Part shown: positions 24,435 through 32,083 of the stretch, one piece after another
Position numbering within the stretch: the stretch's first letter is position 1
Layout of the letters: the number at the start of each line of letters is the position of its first letter
Source of the DNA: Acidobacteriaceae bacterium KBS 83
Lineage (GTDB): Bacteria; Acidobacteriota; Terriglobia; Terriglobales; Acidobacteriaceae
NCBI GenBank assembly: GCA_000381585.1
Contig: KB906738.1
Location: 124,001-188,000, forward strand
Length of the DNA stretch: 64,000 nt
Direction of reading: 5' to 3'
Program-made: the position numbers and the translations under genes
Notes under the pieces: generated by a model
Database searches by the model: none
Told to the model about the DNA's origin: nothing
Seen by the model: only the letters and a program-made list of their open reading frames with translations

Positions 24435-25668
24435 GGGGTACTGGCGCGCGGTCTGCTACCTGCTCCGGGACCGCCTTTGCCGCATCCGCAGTGCAGGTGG
24501 AATAGTGCGTGGGCAGCACGATACGGACTTCTGTTCCGCCCTCCGGCAATGGTCGAAGCTCGAGCGAGTGGCGGTCATACATGCGGTTCAATCGTTCTTT
24601 GGTGGCGCCGAGCCCCACCCCAAGCCGCAGCTGGGCCGCGTCGGCGACCGGCAGGCCGGCACCGTTATCACGGATGGTCAGAACAACGTCGTCACCGTGA
24701 TGATTTGCTTCGCGCGCTCCCCGCACCCAGATCACTCCTGCCCTATCGCGGCCCCCGATGCCATGCTTGATCGCGTTCTCTACAAGTGGTTGCAAAAGCA
24801 GGTTTGGCACCAGCGCCCCCTTTGCCTCCGGCGTGATATCGAAGAGGACGGAGAGCCGATTGCCATAGCGAACCTGCTCGATAGCGACATAACCCCGGGT
24901 GAGCGCCACCTCTTCACTGAGGGTGATTTCGTCCTTGTAGTCGCTGCGCAGAGCTACCCGCAGCAGATCTCCGAGGCGGGCGAGCATCTGGCTCGCGGCT
25001 TTCGCATCCTGTCCGGCTAGCGCCGAGATGTTCTGCAAGCAATTGAATAGAAAATGCGGGTTCAGACGCATGCGCAGCGTCTCCAGTTCTGCCAAGCGAA
25101 GCGCCGCTTCCAGATTCGATTTCTCCAACGCCAGCCGCGCCTTCTGCCGTTCCGTCTGCTGTACGTCGATGAGATGGCGGATGAAGGCGCTCGCCCCCAC
25201 AGTGACTGCATAAATGGAGAACTGCAGGTAGATCTCGCTCGCCGGCATCCGCCAGGAGAAGATCTCCGTGCCAGCGCGATGCCAGAACAAAAGATGGGTT
25301 GTGCGGGCGATGACGAATGCGAGCAGGAACGCGATGTAGCAAAATGGCACCGCAAGCAGAGTTAGGATCGCGGCATTCTTCGTGGAGAACGGCCAGCCTC
25401 GGCGTAGGCTTTGGGGACAAAGGCAGATGCGAAACCTTTGCTCCAGGCGGAAGACGACGGGCGTTAGTGGTAGCCAGGCGTAGTAACAGGCAAGCCAGCC
25501 AAACAACCCAAACAGCAGATTTTCGGGTGGAGTGCCAGGCAGCAGCCGATAGTGGGCGTAGGACAAGGTTCCCAGCAGTGTCCAGGCGACGAAGAGTATC
25601 CCGTAGCCGGGATAACGAATCATCTTGCCATCGTGGCCCAAAGGTAGCGCGGTACCATTCGTTCGCAC
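24427..25668 (-). CDS. LytS/YehU-type membrane histidine kinase
   Basis: A membrane sensor kinase of about 413 residues. The N-terminal half has four or so hydrophobic segments and no extracellular domain. A short coiled coil (QTERQKARLALEKSNLEAAL) leads to the His_kinase box LRMRLNPHFLFNCLQNISAL, followed by an HATPase domain with PNLLLQPLVENAIKHG and DNGAGLP. It should phosphorylate the LytTR regulator encoded next to it. The GTG at 25668 is chosen because GGAGGTCC lies directly upstream; an ATG at 25623 is possible, and the open frame reaches 25743. Confidence 0.9.
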   Translation of the reverse strand: MRTNGTALPLGHDGKMIRYPGYGILFVAWTLLGTLSYAHYRLLPGTPPENLLFGLFGWLACYYAWLPLTPVVFRLEQRFRICLCPQSLRRGWPFSTKNAAILTLLAVPFCYIAFLLAFVIARTTHLLFWHRAGTEIFSWRMPASEIYLQFSIYAVTVGASAFIRHLIDVQQTERQKARLALEKSNLEAALRLAELETLRMRLNPHFLFNCLQNISALAGQDAKAASQMLARLGDLLRVALRSDYKDEITLSEEVALTRGYVAIEQVRYGNRLSVLFDITPEAKGALVPNLLLQPLVENAIKHGIGGRDRAGVIWVRGAREANHHGDDVVLTIRDNGAGLPVADAAQLRLGVGLGATKERLNRMYDRHSLELRPLPEGGTEVRIVLPTHYSTCTADAAKAVPEQVADRAPVPHG

Positions 25669-25743
25669 TTGGACCTCCGTCTGCACCCTCACATCATGCT
25701 CGCAGCAGCGGCGAAAAGCCAATGCGGCAGGGTGAACCCACAT

Positions 25744-25962
25744 CTACAGAGGGCGAATGTACCGTCCCAGCTGGTGAACGTTCGGGCAGTTGAGGACGCC
25801 TAGTACCTGTTCCCTTATTTCGCCGGGCAAGTGAGCGAAAAGATCCTCGTGTTGGGCAAGGCATCTGTCGCACCGTTCGCCAGCGATGCCACCCGCACCC
25901 GCCAGACGCATGGTGCCGTTCGCCAAAAGTCGGTGGTGACGTGTCAAGATTCGTCGCAGCAT
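25744..25962 (-). CDS. Doubtful small ORF with CxxC, upstream of the kinase gene
   Basis: A 72-codon frame reading towards the kinase gene, with a C-terminal half GERCDRCLAQHEDLFAHLPG and then a helical GEIREQVLGVLNCP. The CDRC pair and a later Cys recall small zinc-binding proteins, but no family is recognised. No good ribosome site precedes the ATG at 25962 or the later ATG at 25911. It lies in the region that must also hold the promoter of the divergent small secreted protein. It may be chance. Confidence 0.25.
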   Translation of the reverse strand: MLRRILTRHHRLLANGTMRLAGAGGIAGERCDRCLAQHEDLFAHLPGEIREQVLGVLNCPNVHQLGRYIRPL

Positions 25963-25991
25963 GCCTTCATGCAAGACCAAGGAGGAAGGTC

Positions 25992-26402
25992 ATGAAGCTC
26001 ATGCACATGCTAGCTGTTATTGCACTGCTCGCATCGTCTCACCTGGTATATGGTCAGGACGAAACGCGGGTGATGTCCGTCAACGTTCCTTTTGCCTTCA
26101 CAGCGGCGGGCGTTTCGCTCCCCGCAGGCCATTATGTGATCTCGCGCGTCCAGGAGGGCCAGCTTTGGAAGCTCAGCACCTTTGGTCATATGGATGTCTA
26201 TGTGAAGGTCACTCCAAGGGGAGTTCAGCAGGCGCCGTCCACCTCGCTTCTCCTCTTCGATCATGATGCGACAGGGTACGCTCTCCGGCAGATCCATGAG
26301 AAAGCGCAGGTCGATGTCGCGCAGATTGTCGAACCGGGCCGCGGGAAGGCGCACAAATCGCCTGTGCAGGAAGTCGCATCTGTGAGAGCGCTGGCCCGAT
26401 AA
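25992..26402 (+). CDS. Small secreted protein with VNVPFAF motif, paralogue
   Basis: A 136-residue exported protein. A signal peptide (MKLMHMLAVIALLASSHLVYGQ) is followed by VMSVNVPFAFTAAGVSLPAGHYVISRV, matching the core of the gene at 21872-22315, then a beta-rich body and a basic tail. The function of the family is unknown. The start at 25992 is fixed by an AGGAGGAAGG ribosome site; the frame is open 17 codons further upstream. It is divergent from the LytS/LytTR genes and may be controlled by them. The stop codon lies in the loop of a 10-bp hairpin. Confidence 0.82.
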   Translation: MKLMHMLAVIALLASSHLVYGQDETRVMSVNVPFAFTAAGVSLPAGHYVISRVQEGQLWKLSTFGHMDVYVKVTPRGVQQAPSTSLLLFDHDATGYALRQIHEKAQVDVAQIVEPGRGKAHKSPVQEVASVRALAR

Positions 26403-26412
26403 GCCAGCGCTC
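26386..26412 (+). terminator. Perfect hairpin spanning the stop codon
   Basis: GAGCGCTGGC (26386-26395) pairs fully with GCCAGCGCTC (26403-26412). The 7-nt loop contains the TAA stop of the small secreted protein gene. No T-run follows closely, so it may be a weak terminator or a 3'-end stabiliser of the mRNA. Confidence 0.55.
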
Positions 26413-26495
26413 CAGGTATTGGTTGTGTCAAAAATTGCTCACACATGAACGATGCCGGCTCGGCCGCGACACAAAAGCGATCCCTGTCGGCAAAC

Positions 26496-27797
26496 TCACC
26501 CGGCGAACTCCACTTTCCGCAATTTGGGGGCCAGCAGAATCAGCAAGGCGAGCGCCAGAAGATAGACGCTGGATGCCAGCATAAAAAGGCTGGTATAGCT
26601 GTGCGTTCGCTGCAATAGATGTCCCGCGTAGAAAGCGATGAGGAAGCCACCTACCGAACCGGCCATGCTGCCGATACCTGTGACCGAACCTACGGCGGTG
26701 CGCGGAAACATATCCGAGACAGTGGTGAAGAGGTTGGCCGACCAACCCTGGTGCGCACCGGCGGCGATGCCCAACAAACCGATAGCCTCCCATTCGGAAT
26801 GCAAGCGCCCAATGGTGAAGACGGGCACAACCAAACATGCGCAGAAAAACATGGCGGCGAGGCGCGCGCCCGCTGCCGAGAATCCGAGCTTGCGAAAAGG
26901 TGCGGGCAGCCAGCCTCCGCCGATGCTGCCGACAGCGGACATGTTATAGATGAGGATGAGCGGCAAGCTGAGGTGAGAAAGATCCAGATGAAACCGCGTG
27001 CTGAAGTAAGACGGCAGCCAGAAAAGATAAAACCACCAGATGGGATCAGTGAGGAATTTTGCGACTGAGAACGCCCAGGTCTGGCGATAGCCAAGCAGCC
27101 GGACCCATGGCGTCGAAGGACCCATCTGGGTCGCTGCTTCCTTGTAGATGTGACGCAGCTCTGCGCCAGTGAGAGTGGGATGATCGGTGGGCTTGCGGTA
27201 ATTCTTCCACCACCACAGAATCCAGAGCGCGCTGAAGATGCCGGTGGTGAGAAAGGCAGCTCGCCATCCGAAGTGGATGGTTACCCAGGGCACGAGCAGC
27301 GGCGCGAGAATGGCGCCGACGTTTGCGCCCGAGTTGAAAATGCCAGTAGCGAGCGAGCGCTCACTCTGTGGAAACCATTCAGCGATTGTCTTGATGGCAG
27401 CCGGAAAGTTGCCGGATTCTCCGATACCAAGGAAGAAGCGCGCAAAACCGAACTCGAGGGCGGTATTCGCCAGCGCGTGCCCCATCGCAGAGAGACTCCA
27501 CACACCCATAATGAAAATGTAGCCGATGCGAGTGCCGATCTTGTCAACCAGACGCCCGGCGACGAGCAGACCGATTGCGTATGCGGCTTGGAATGCGTCG
27601 ACAATGTAACCGTAGTTGAGTTCGGTAAGGCCGATGGTGTGCTGGAGCGTGGGCTTGAGCAACGCGATGACCTGACGGTCCATATAATTGATGGAGGTCG
27701 CAAAGAACAACATGGCGCAGATAGTCCAGCGCACATGTCCAAGTCGTGTGCTGCCGCCGTCTTGCTGCATGGTTTCGGCCGGGATGGGATTATTCAT
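26496..27797 (-). CDS. MFS transporter, hexuronate (ExuT)-type
   Basis: A 433-residue twelve-helix transporter of the anion:cation symporter (ACS) family. It has the family's SINYMDRQVIALLKP in helix 1, GRLVDKIGTRIGY in the loop after helix 2, and RFFLGIGESGNFPAAIKTIAEWFPQ in helix 4, much as in ExuT, the galacturonate/glucuronate:proton symporter. IWWFYLFWLPSYF in helix 7 also fits. AAGGA precedes the ATG. The divergent neighbour carries a domain normally attached to unsaturated rhamnogalacturonyl hydrolases, which supports uptake of pectin-derived acids. Confidence 0.9.
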   Translation of the reverse strand: MNNPIPAETMQQDGGSTRLGHVRWTICAMLFFATSINYMDRQVIALLKPTLQHTIGLTELNYGYIVDAFQAAYAIGLLVAGRLVDKIGTRIGYIFIMGVWSLSAMGHALANTALEFGFARFFLGIGESGNFPAAIKTIAEWFPQSERSLATGIFNSGANVGAILAPLLVPWVTIHFGWRAAFLTTGIFSALWILWWWKNYRKPTDHPTLTGAELRHIYKEAATQMGPSTPWVRLLGYRQTWAFSVAKFLTDPIWWFYLFWLPSYFSTRFHLDLSHLSLPLILIYNMSAVGSIGGGWLPAPFRKLGFSAAGARLAAMFFCACLVVPVFTIGRLHSEWEAIGLLGIAAGAHQGWSANLFTTVSDMFPRTAVGSVTGIGSMAGSVGGFLIAFYAGHLLQRTHSYTSLFMLASSVYLLALALLILLAPKLRKVEFAG

Positions 27798-28010
27798 GCG
27801 TGTCCTTTTGAGCGATCGAAGGGGCTATACGCACCGGCAAATATTCACAGATGGGTGAAGGCCCTAAGCTCCATCCATACTAATGCGTCTTTAACGCAAT
27901 AAATCGACCCGACATAGCGGGCGGCTGCAGACACAGCGCTCGACTTCTGATACACAGAAATCGCGGAGCTGCACCGTTCTTCACCGGACCGTTCTGCCAC
28001 CCCAGCGAAA

Positions 28011-28925
28011 ATGACCTTTCAAATCCATTCCCGGGCATTGCAAGTTGCGAAAGCTTTGAGACAGGGAATATTGCAGACATTCCCTGTTGCCTTCAGCCTC
28101 TCCCTCTGCTCCACGGCGACGCCACAGCAGCTTTCGTCGTCGGTGAAGTCGTCGGCAATGCAATCCGCACCTGCGCCAGCTGCCACCACAGTTCGCGTTG
28201 AAAGGGTAATCGTTGATGCGTGGTTCAATAGCCAGCAGAGGCTGAACGCGGCAGGACGCAACGAATACTTCCATTACAAGTGGAACGACCAAAGCGACAG
28301 CGGCTTCTCTATCTTTGGGCAGATGTTCTTAGGCGACGGCGCAAACTTGGACACGTTGTATCAGGCGCCCACAACAGACCGGCTGGACACCGCGCAAATT
28401 TATATCATTGTCTCGCCCGACAATCCGGCGAAAAATCCGCATCCTCATTACGTGCAGCCGAACGATGCCGATCAGATCGTTGCATGGGTAAAGCAAGGTG
28501 GTGTTCTCGTGCTCATGGAGAATGACCCCGCAAATGCAGACATCAACCATCTCAACCTGATAAGCGATCGTTTCGGCATCCACTTCGATGAGGTGCTCAA
28601 GCACAACGTTATCGGCAATCAACTTGCGCCCGGATACATTCCCGTAAGCTCCGGCGGGCTGCTCTTTCAGCATTCACATACGCTGTATATGAAAGACACC
28701 TGCGGCATGTCCGTTAAATATCCCGCCAGCCCCCTACTCGAAGACAAAGCGGGGATCGTAATGGCGACAGCGAAGTATGGGAAAGGAACAGTGTTTGCCG
28801 TAGTGGATCCATGGCTGTACAACGAATACACTGACCCTCGCAAAAATCTGCCCCAGCAGGACAACTATGAGGCAGGAAAAGAATTCGTGCACTGGTTGTT
28901 GAAGCAAGTTCCGAGCAACGAATAA
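28011..28925 (+). CDS. Secreted GATase-like protein related to the C-terminal domain of GH88/GH105 hydrolases (DUF4350-like)
   Basis: A 304-residue protein with a probable N-terminal export signal (LQTFPVAFSLSLCSTATP) and one alpha/beta domain: VIVDAWFNSQ, FHYKWNDQSDSGFSIFGQMF, AQIYIIVSPDNPAKNPHPHY, WVKQGGVLVLMENDP, AKYGKGTVFAVVDPWLYNEY and FVHWLLKQ. This pattern is recalled as the extra C-terminal domain of many GH105/GH88 unsaturated rhamnogalacturonyl hydrolases; here it stands alone without the catalytic (alpha/alpha)6 barrel. It may assist binding or be a remnant of a split enzyme. Its divergent neighbour is the ExuT-like carrier. Exact function is unknown. Confidence 0.7.
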   Translation: MTFQIHSRALQVAKALRQGILQTFPVAFSLSLCSTATPQQLSSSVKSSAMQSAPAPAATTVRVERVIVDAWFNSQQRLNAAGRNEYFHYKWNDQSDSGFSIFGQMFLGDGANLDTLYQAPTTDRLDTAQIYIIVSPDNPAKNPHPHYVQPNDADQIVAWVKQGGVLVLMENDPANADINHLNLISDRFGIHFDEVLKHNVIGNQLAPGYIPVSSGGLLFQHSHTLYMKDTCGMSVKYPASPLLEDKAGIVMATAKYGKGTVFAVVDPWLYNEYTDPRKNLPQQDNYEAGKEFVHWLLKQVPSNE

Positions 28926-28977
28926 GCCTGCCCTTGCAGCGAGCGATCCAAATTGCGATAGCCAAACGATCCAGGAA

Positions 28978-29892
28978 TTATGGCTTCTCCGCGTCTAGAG
29001 TTTGAGACTTGGAACGCTTCCCGAGCGGCCGCTCGGAAGTGTCTCGCGTTTCGGTGACAGCTGTGTCCAGTCGCGCTGCGAGTGCGGAAAAGGAGGGCAA
29101 GGGCCCTTTCCATCGCAACTGTTCCACATCGTCGAAAAGTGGGATGTCTGTGCGAAGCGTGGCCAGCGTTCGGAAAAGCATGGCACTATCGCGCTCACGT
29201 GAGAGTGTGGAAGCAAGGGTCATTGCGCTGGACACATTCACACCCCACTCACGATAGTCCGCCGGAATGGATTCGAGATGTCCGAAGCGTGCGAGGACGG
29301 CAGCGGATGATTTCGCGCCCCAGCCGCGAAGGCCGGGATAGCCGTCGGCGGCGTCGCCCACCAGCGCCAAGTAGTCAGGGATGGACGCCGGTGTGACGCC
29401 GAACTTCTGAATGACACCGGCTTCGTCGCAAGTGACACGTGTCCGGCGATTCAGCTGAACAACGCGGGTGCCGCGAACACACTGGGCAAGATCCTTGTCC
29501 GGCGTGCAGAGGATGACCTGTTCCACGCGTGTATCATCGGCGGCTGCCAGCGCCGCGGCGGCCAACGCGTCATCTGCCTCGAATTCCACCATCGGCCATA
29601 CAACAATTCCCGCTGCCGCGAGAACCTCCTCGAGCAGCGGGAATTGAGCCAATAACTCGGGCTCGACCCCGGCGCTTGTTTTATAGTCCGGCCAAAGCCC
29701 ATTGCGAAATGATTCGATAACATGATCGGTCGCCACTGCGATATGGGTGACGCCGGTGTTCATCATACCCAGCACTGACGCGAGCACGCCGCGTACCGCA
29801 GCGACGTTTCTGCCGTCTTCATCACGCGCCGAGGGGAGTGCGTAGTAATGGCGAAATAGCTCGTATGTACCGTCGACCAGGTAGATTTGCAA
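28978..29892 (-). CDS. 5'-3' exonuclease (FEN/PolA N-terminal type)
   Basis: A 304-residue standalone flap/5'-exonuclease, related to the N-terminal domain of DNA polymerase I. Visible are IYLVDGTYELFRHYYA with the first metal Asp, VATDHVIESFRNGLWPDYK, EFEADDALAAAA (metal-binding acidic cluster), LCTPDKDLAQCV and the helix-hairpin-helix DYLALVGDAADGYPGLRGWGAKSSAAVL. It should cleave RNA primers or flaps during replication or repair. The TTG at 29892 is chosen because GAGG lies about 6 nt upstream and gives the usual start next to QIYLVDG; a GTG at 29931 is the upstream limit. No polymerase domain follows. Confidence 0.88.
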   Translation of the reverse strand: MQIYLVDGTYELFRHYYALPSARDEDGRNVAAVRGVLASVLGMMNTGVTHIAVATDHVIESFRNGLWPDYKTSAGVEPELLAQFPLLEEVLAAAGIVVWPMVEFEADDALAAAALAAADDTRVEQVILCTPDKDLAQCVRGTRVVQLNRRTRVTCDEAGVIQKFGVTPASIPDYLALVGDAADGYPGLRGWGAKSSAAVLARFGHLESIPADYREWGVNVSSAMTLASTLSRERDSAMLFRTLATLRTDIPLFDDVEQLRWKGPLPSFSALAARLDTAVTETRDTSERPLGKRSKSQTLDAEKP

Positions 29893-30106
29893 GGCGTGCC
29901 TCAGTGCAACCCTATATGTGCGGGGTATCACAATTTAACGTTTCACAAGCCTCCCCCGAACGCAATCCAGTGGAGAGCAATAGAGATTGAACTCATACGC
30001 GCGATTGAGCAATAGGTGCGTCTCTCGTGTTCGTTGGCCGACCAAGCACCAGCGATCCGGAGACTTATTCCGAAATGTGACCTGGCACGCGAGATGCTGG
30101 CACCTC

Positions 30107-31507
30107 TCACGCCAGCTTTCTCAACTCCGGATAACGGGCGTAGATGCGATGTTGATCTTCGGCGCTTAACTTACCAAGCCGCACGGGCTCGTCCTGCGGC
30201 CGCGTGCCTTTCTGATTCACGACGTTAACCAGACTCCATTCCCGCTGCAATGATACTGGCTCCTTTGCATGCAGATCGTATCGCGTGAAGTCGATCACCA
30301 TGTATGGCGTACTAGCCTTCCAATTCCTCAGGAGCGCGAGCCGGAACTCCTGGTTCATGAACCATTCGATTTCCAGATCTTTCTCCGAACCTGGCGCTCC
30401 TGTTCCGCGTTGATCGAAGCGATAGTTCAAGCGCGTGTTGTTCGGTGTGTGCTCCCGCCATTTCAATCCGAACTCGCCTTCTGACAAAACCTGTGTGTCT
30501 GGCCACCTGGCCTTTGTGGCCTGGAGCCAATTGGTGAGATCGGCATCGTGACCGATTGACGTCTCCCAGATCGCTGTGACCCACCCAAATCCGTTCAGTG
30601 TGTAGCCTCGATCAAAATGCACCGCGGTGGTATCCATCATTTCGCGGCGTCCCGCACCCGTTCCCAGGTTCCCCACCGACTCGATTGGTCCCACTCCGAG
30701 CCGGCTGTTGAAGCCACCTGTGAAGCCTTCTCTTCGCGCCGTCAGGAAATCACAGGTCCACCCATCCAGGCAGACGCAATCGATGAAGTCTGCCTTCCCC
30801 TGTGCGGGCTTCAGATAGTGCTCACGGCTGGGATAGTAGGGATAGCATATGCCGCCGTCACCGTCGCCATGGTCGATGCCGTGCTGACTCCAAATCTGGC
30901 CCTGACAAACGTGAATGCCCTCTTCCGTTGCGAGATAGTGCTGGCTCGCGGCATCCATAAATCCTGCAACTAACGACTGTGGACGATACCCATCGCCGAC
31001 CATCTGAGTGATTAAGCCCAACGCCTTATGGATCGTCTGCTGATTGTGTTCTCGCGTGTCATACATCGGCGCAAAATAACCGCCCGGAATGAACGTGATC
31101 TCATCCCCGTAACGATCGTGATAGGACGCGAGTAGCCGACGTGCATCTTTGTATTGCTGTCGATCGTCCTTGAGCGCGAGCCAGCTGATTGCCCAGGTCA
31201 TCTTGCCGTCGGGGCATCCTCGCTCGAAGGCCTCCCGCCTGGAACGGATATGGTCCGGGCTATTGTCCGCGGCTTCATCGTCACCGATGGAACGGGTGGG
31301 CGTGACCTCGATCTGGTTCACACGAACGACAGAAACGTGGGTGAGATATCTCCCACGCAGTGGCGACGGGGCATCAGCATAGCCCAACGCGCTCGGTACG
31401 CCTCCGGCCAGCGCAAATGACGCCGCGGAGCCCATCGTATTACGAAGAAACCGCCGTCTCGTCCAGGCAATTTCGGGTTGTCTTTGAATATTCCGCGGCT
31501 CCGTCAC
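30107..31507 (-). CDS. Tat-exported DUF3863-like protein
   Basis: A 466-residue protein with a twin-arginine signal (TRRRFLRNTMGSAASFALAGG). The body has RYLTHVSVVRVNQIEV, ITFIPGGYFAPMYDTREHN, GIHVCQGQIWSQHGIDHGDG, DFIDCVCLDGWTCDFL and NQKGTRPQDEPVRLG, which agree with what is remembered of the DUF3863 family, whose structures are barrel-like and whose function is unknown. The many conserved His, Asp and Trp residues suggest a carbohydrate-active or metal enzyme. It is divergent from the 96-residue/radical SAM pair. The first residue is an ATG at 31507, and the signal fits that start. Confidence 0.75.
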   Translation of the reverse strand: MTEPRNIQRQPEIAWTRRRFLRNTMGSAASFALAGGVPSALGYADAPSPLRGRYLTHVSVVRVNQIEVTPTRSIGDDEAADNSPDHIRSRREAFERGCPDGKMTWAISWLALKDDRQQYKDARRLLASYHDRYGDEITFIPGGYFAPMYDTREHNQQTIHKALGLITQMVGDGYRPQSLVAGFMDAASQHYLATEEGIHVCQGQIWSQHGIDHGDGDGGICYPYYPSREHYLKPAQGKADFIDCVCLDGWTCDFLTARREGFTGGFNSRLGVGPIESVGNLGTGAGRREMMDTTAVHFDRGYTLNGFGWVTAIWETSIGHDADLTNWLQATKARWPDTQVLSEGEFGLKWREHTPNNTRLNYRFDQRGTGAPGSEKDLEIEWFMNQEFRLALLRNWKASTPYMVIDFTRYDLHAKEPVSLQREWSLVNVVNQKGTRPQDEPVRLGKLSAEDQHRIYARYPELRKLA

Positions 31508-31530
31508 GTTTTGTCAGTCACTCCATACAT

Positions 31531-31543
31531 AAAGTAATACTTT
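31531..31543. promoter_or_regulatory. Palindrome AAAGTA-A-TACTTT in a divergent intergenic region
   Basis: A perfect 13-nt palindrome 24 nt before the DUF3863-like start and about 240 nt before the 96-residue protein gene. It sits in an AT-rich patch and could be a regulator site for one or both directions. Chance occurrence cannot be excluded. Confidence 0.35.
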
Positions 31544-31780
31544 AGGTTATTCTTCGGGCCCGGATTCTTCGTGTTGAGCGGCCACTTCCGCCTGACGCGA
31601 GCTCTCTGTCCAATCTATTCATCTGCGAGCCGTTGTGTCCCGAAGTCTACATCGTCGAGGACGAGATCCGACTCCGTTGGCGGGTGTTTCAACCCAGCCC
31701 ACGAAACGCCAGAGGCTCTGGAAACACCATTTCCCAGGTATGCAGGTCCTGCAGCACGCCTCCGAGGAAGGAGTTTCACC

Positions 31781-32071
31781 ATGGAAAAACAGAACATCGA
31801 TGAGGTGGTCGAGCGTTTGCTCGCGACGCGACTGAACGTCTCAAAGGCAGAGTTGCGCAGCGTGGTTGAACTAGTGCACGCTGCCGGAGGACAAATCGTC
31901 AGTGCGTATGACGAAGACGGACCCTTATGCGGCACGAAAGTTCCTGGCCGACCGCCCAAGTTGGGTGGTTTGATCGATAACCTTGTAGCGAAGGGGTTCA
32001 CGGTCAAGCTATTTCCCTATGGCATTCCAGTCATCGATGAGGCATTCGTCCAGATTGGAAGGGGCGAGTAA
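31781..32071 (+). CDS. Unassigned 96-residue protein preceding a radical SAM gene
   Basis: A small soluble protein with no signal peptide or membrane segment. Residues 1-50 are predicted helical and charged (MEKQNIDEVVERLLATRLNV onward, ending near VSAYDEDG). The second half contains GPLCGTKVPGRPPKLGG with a single Cys, then a hydrophobic and aromatic stretch FTVKLFPYGIPVIDEAFVQI. No family is recognised. GGAAGGAG lies 7 nt before the ATG, one of the best ribosome sites in this region. The gene ends 12 nt before the radical SAM gene, so the two are almost surely co-transcribed. It could be a modified peptide precursor, a partner subunit or a recognition protein for the enzyme; sequence alone does not decide. 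Confidence 0.8.
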   Translation: MEKQNIDEVVERLLATRLNVSKAELRSVVELVHAAGGQIVSAYDEDGPLCGTKVPGRPPKLGGLIDNLVAKGFTVKLFPYGIPVIDEAFVQIGRGE

Positions 32072-32083
32072 GCCATCTTCACC

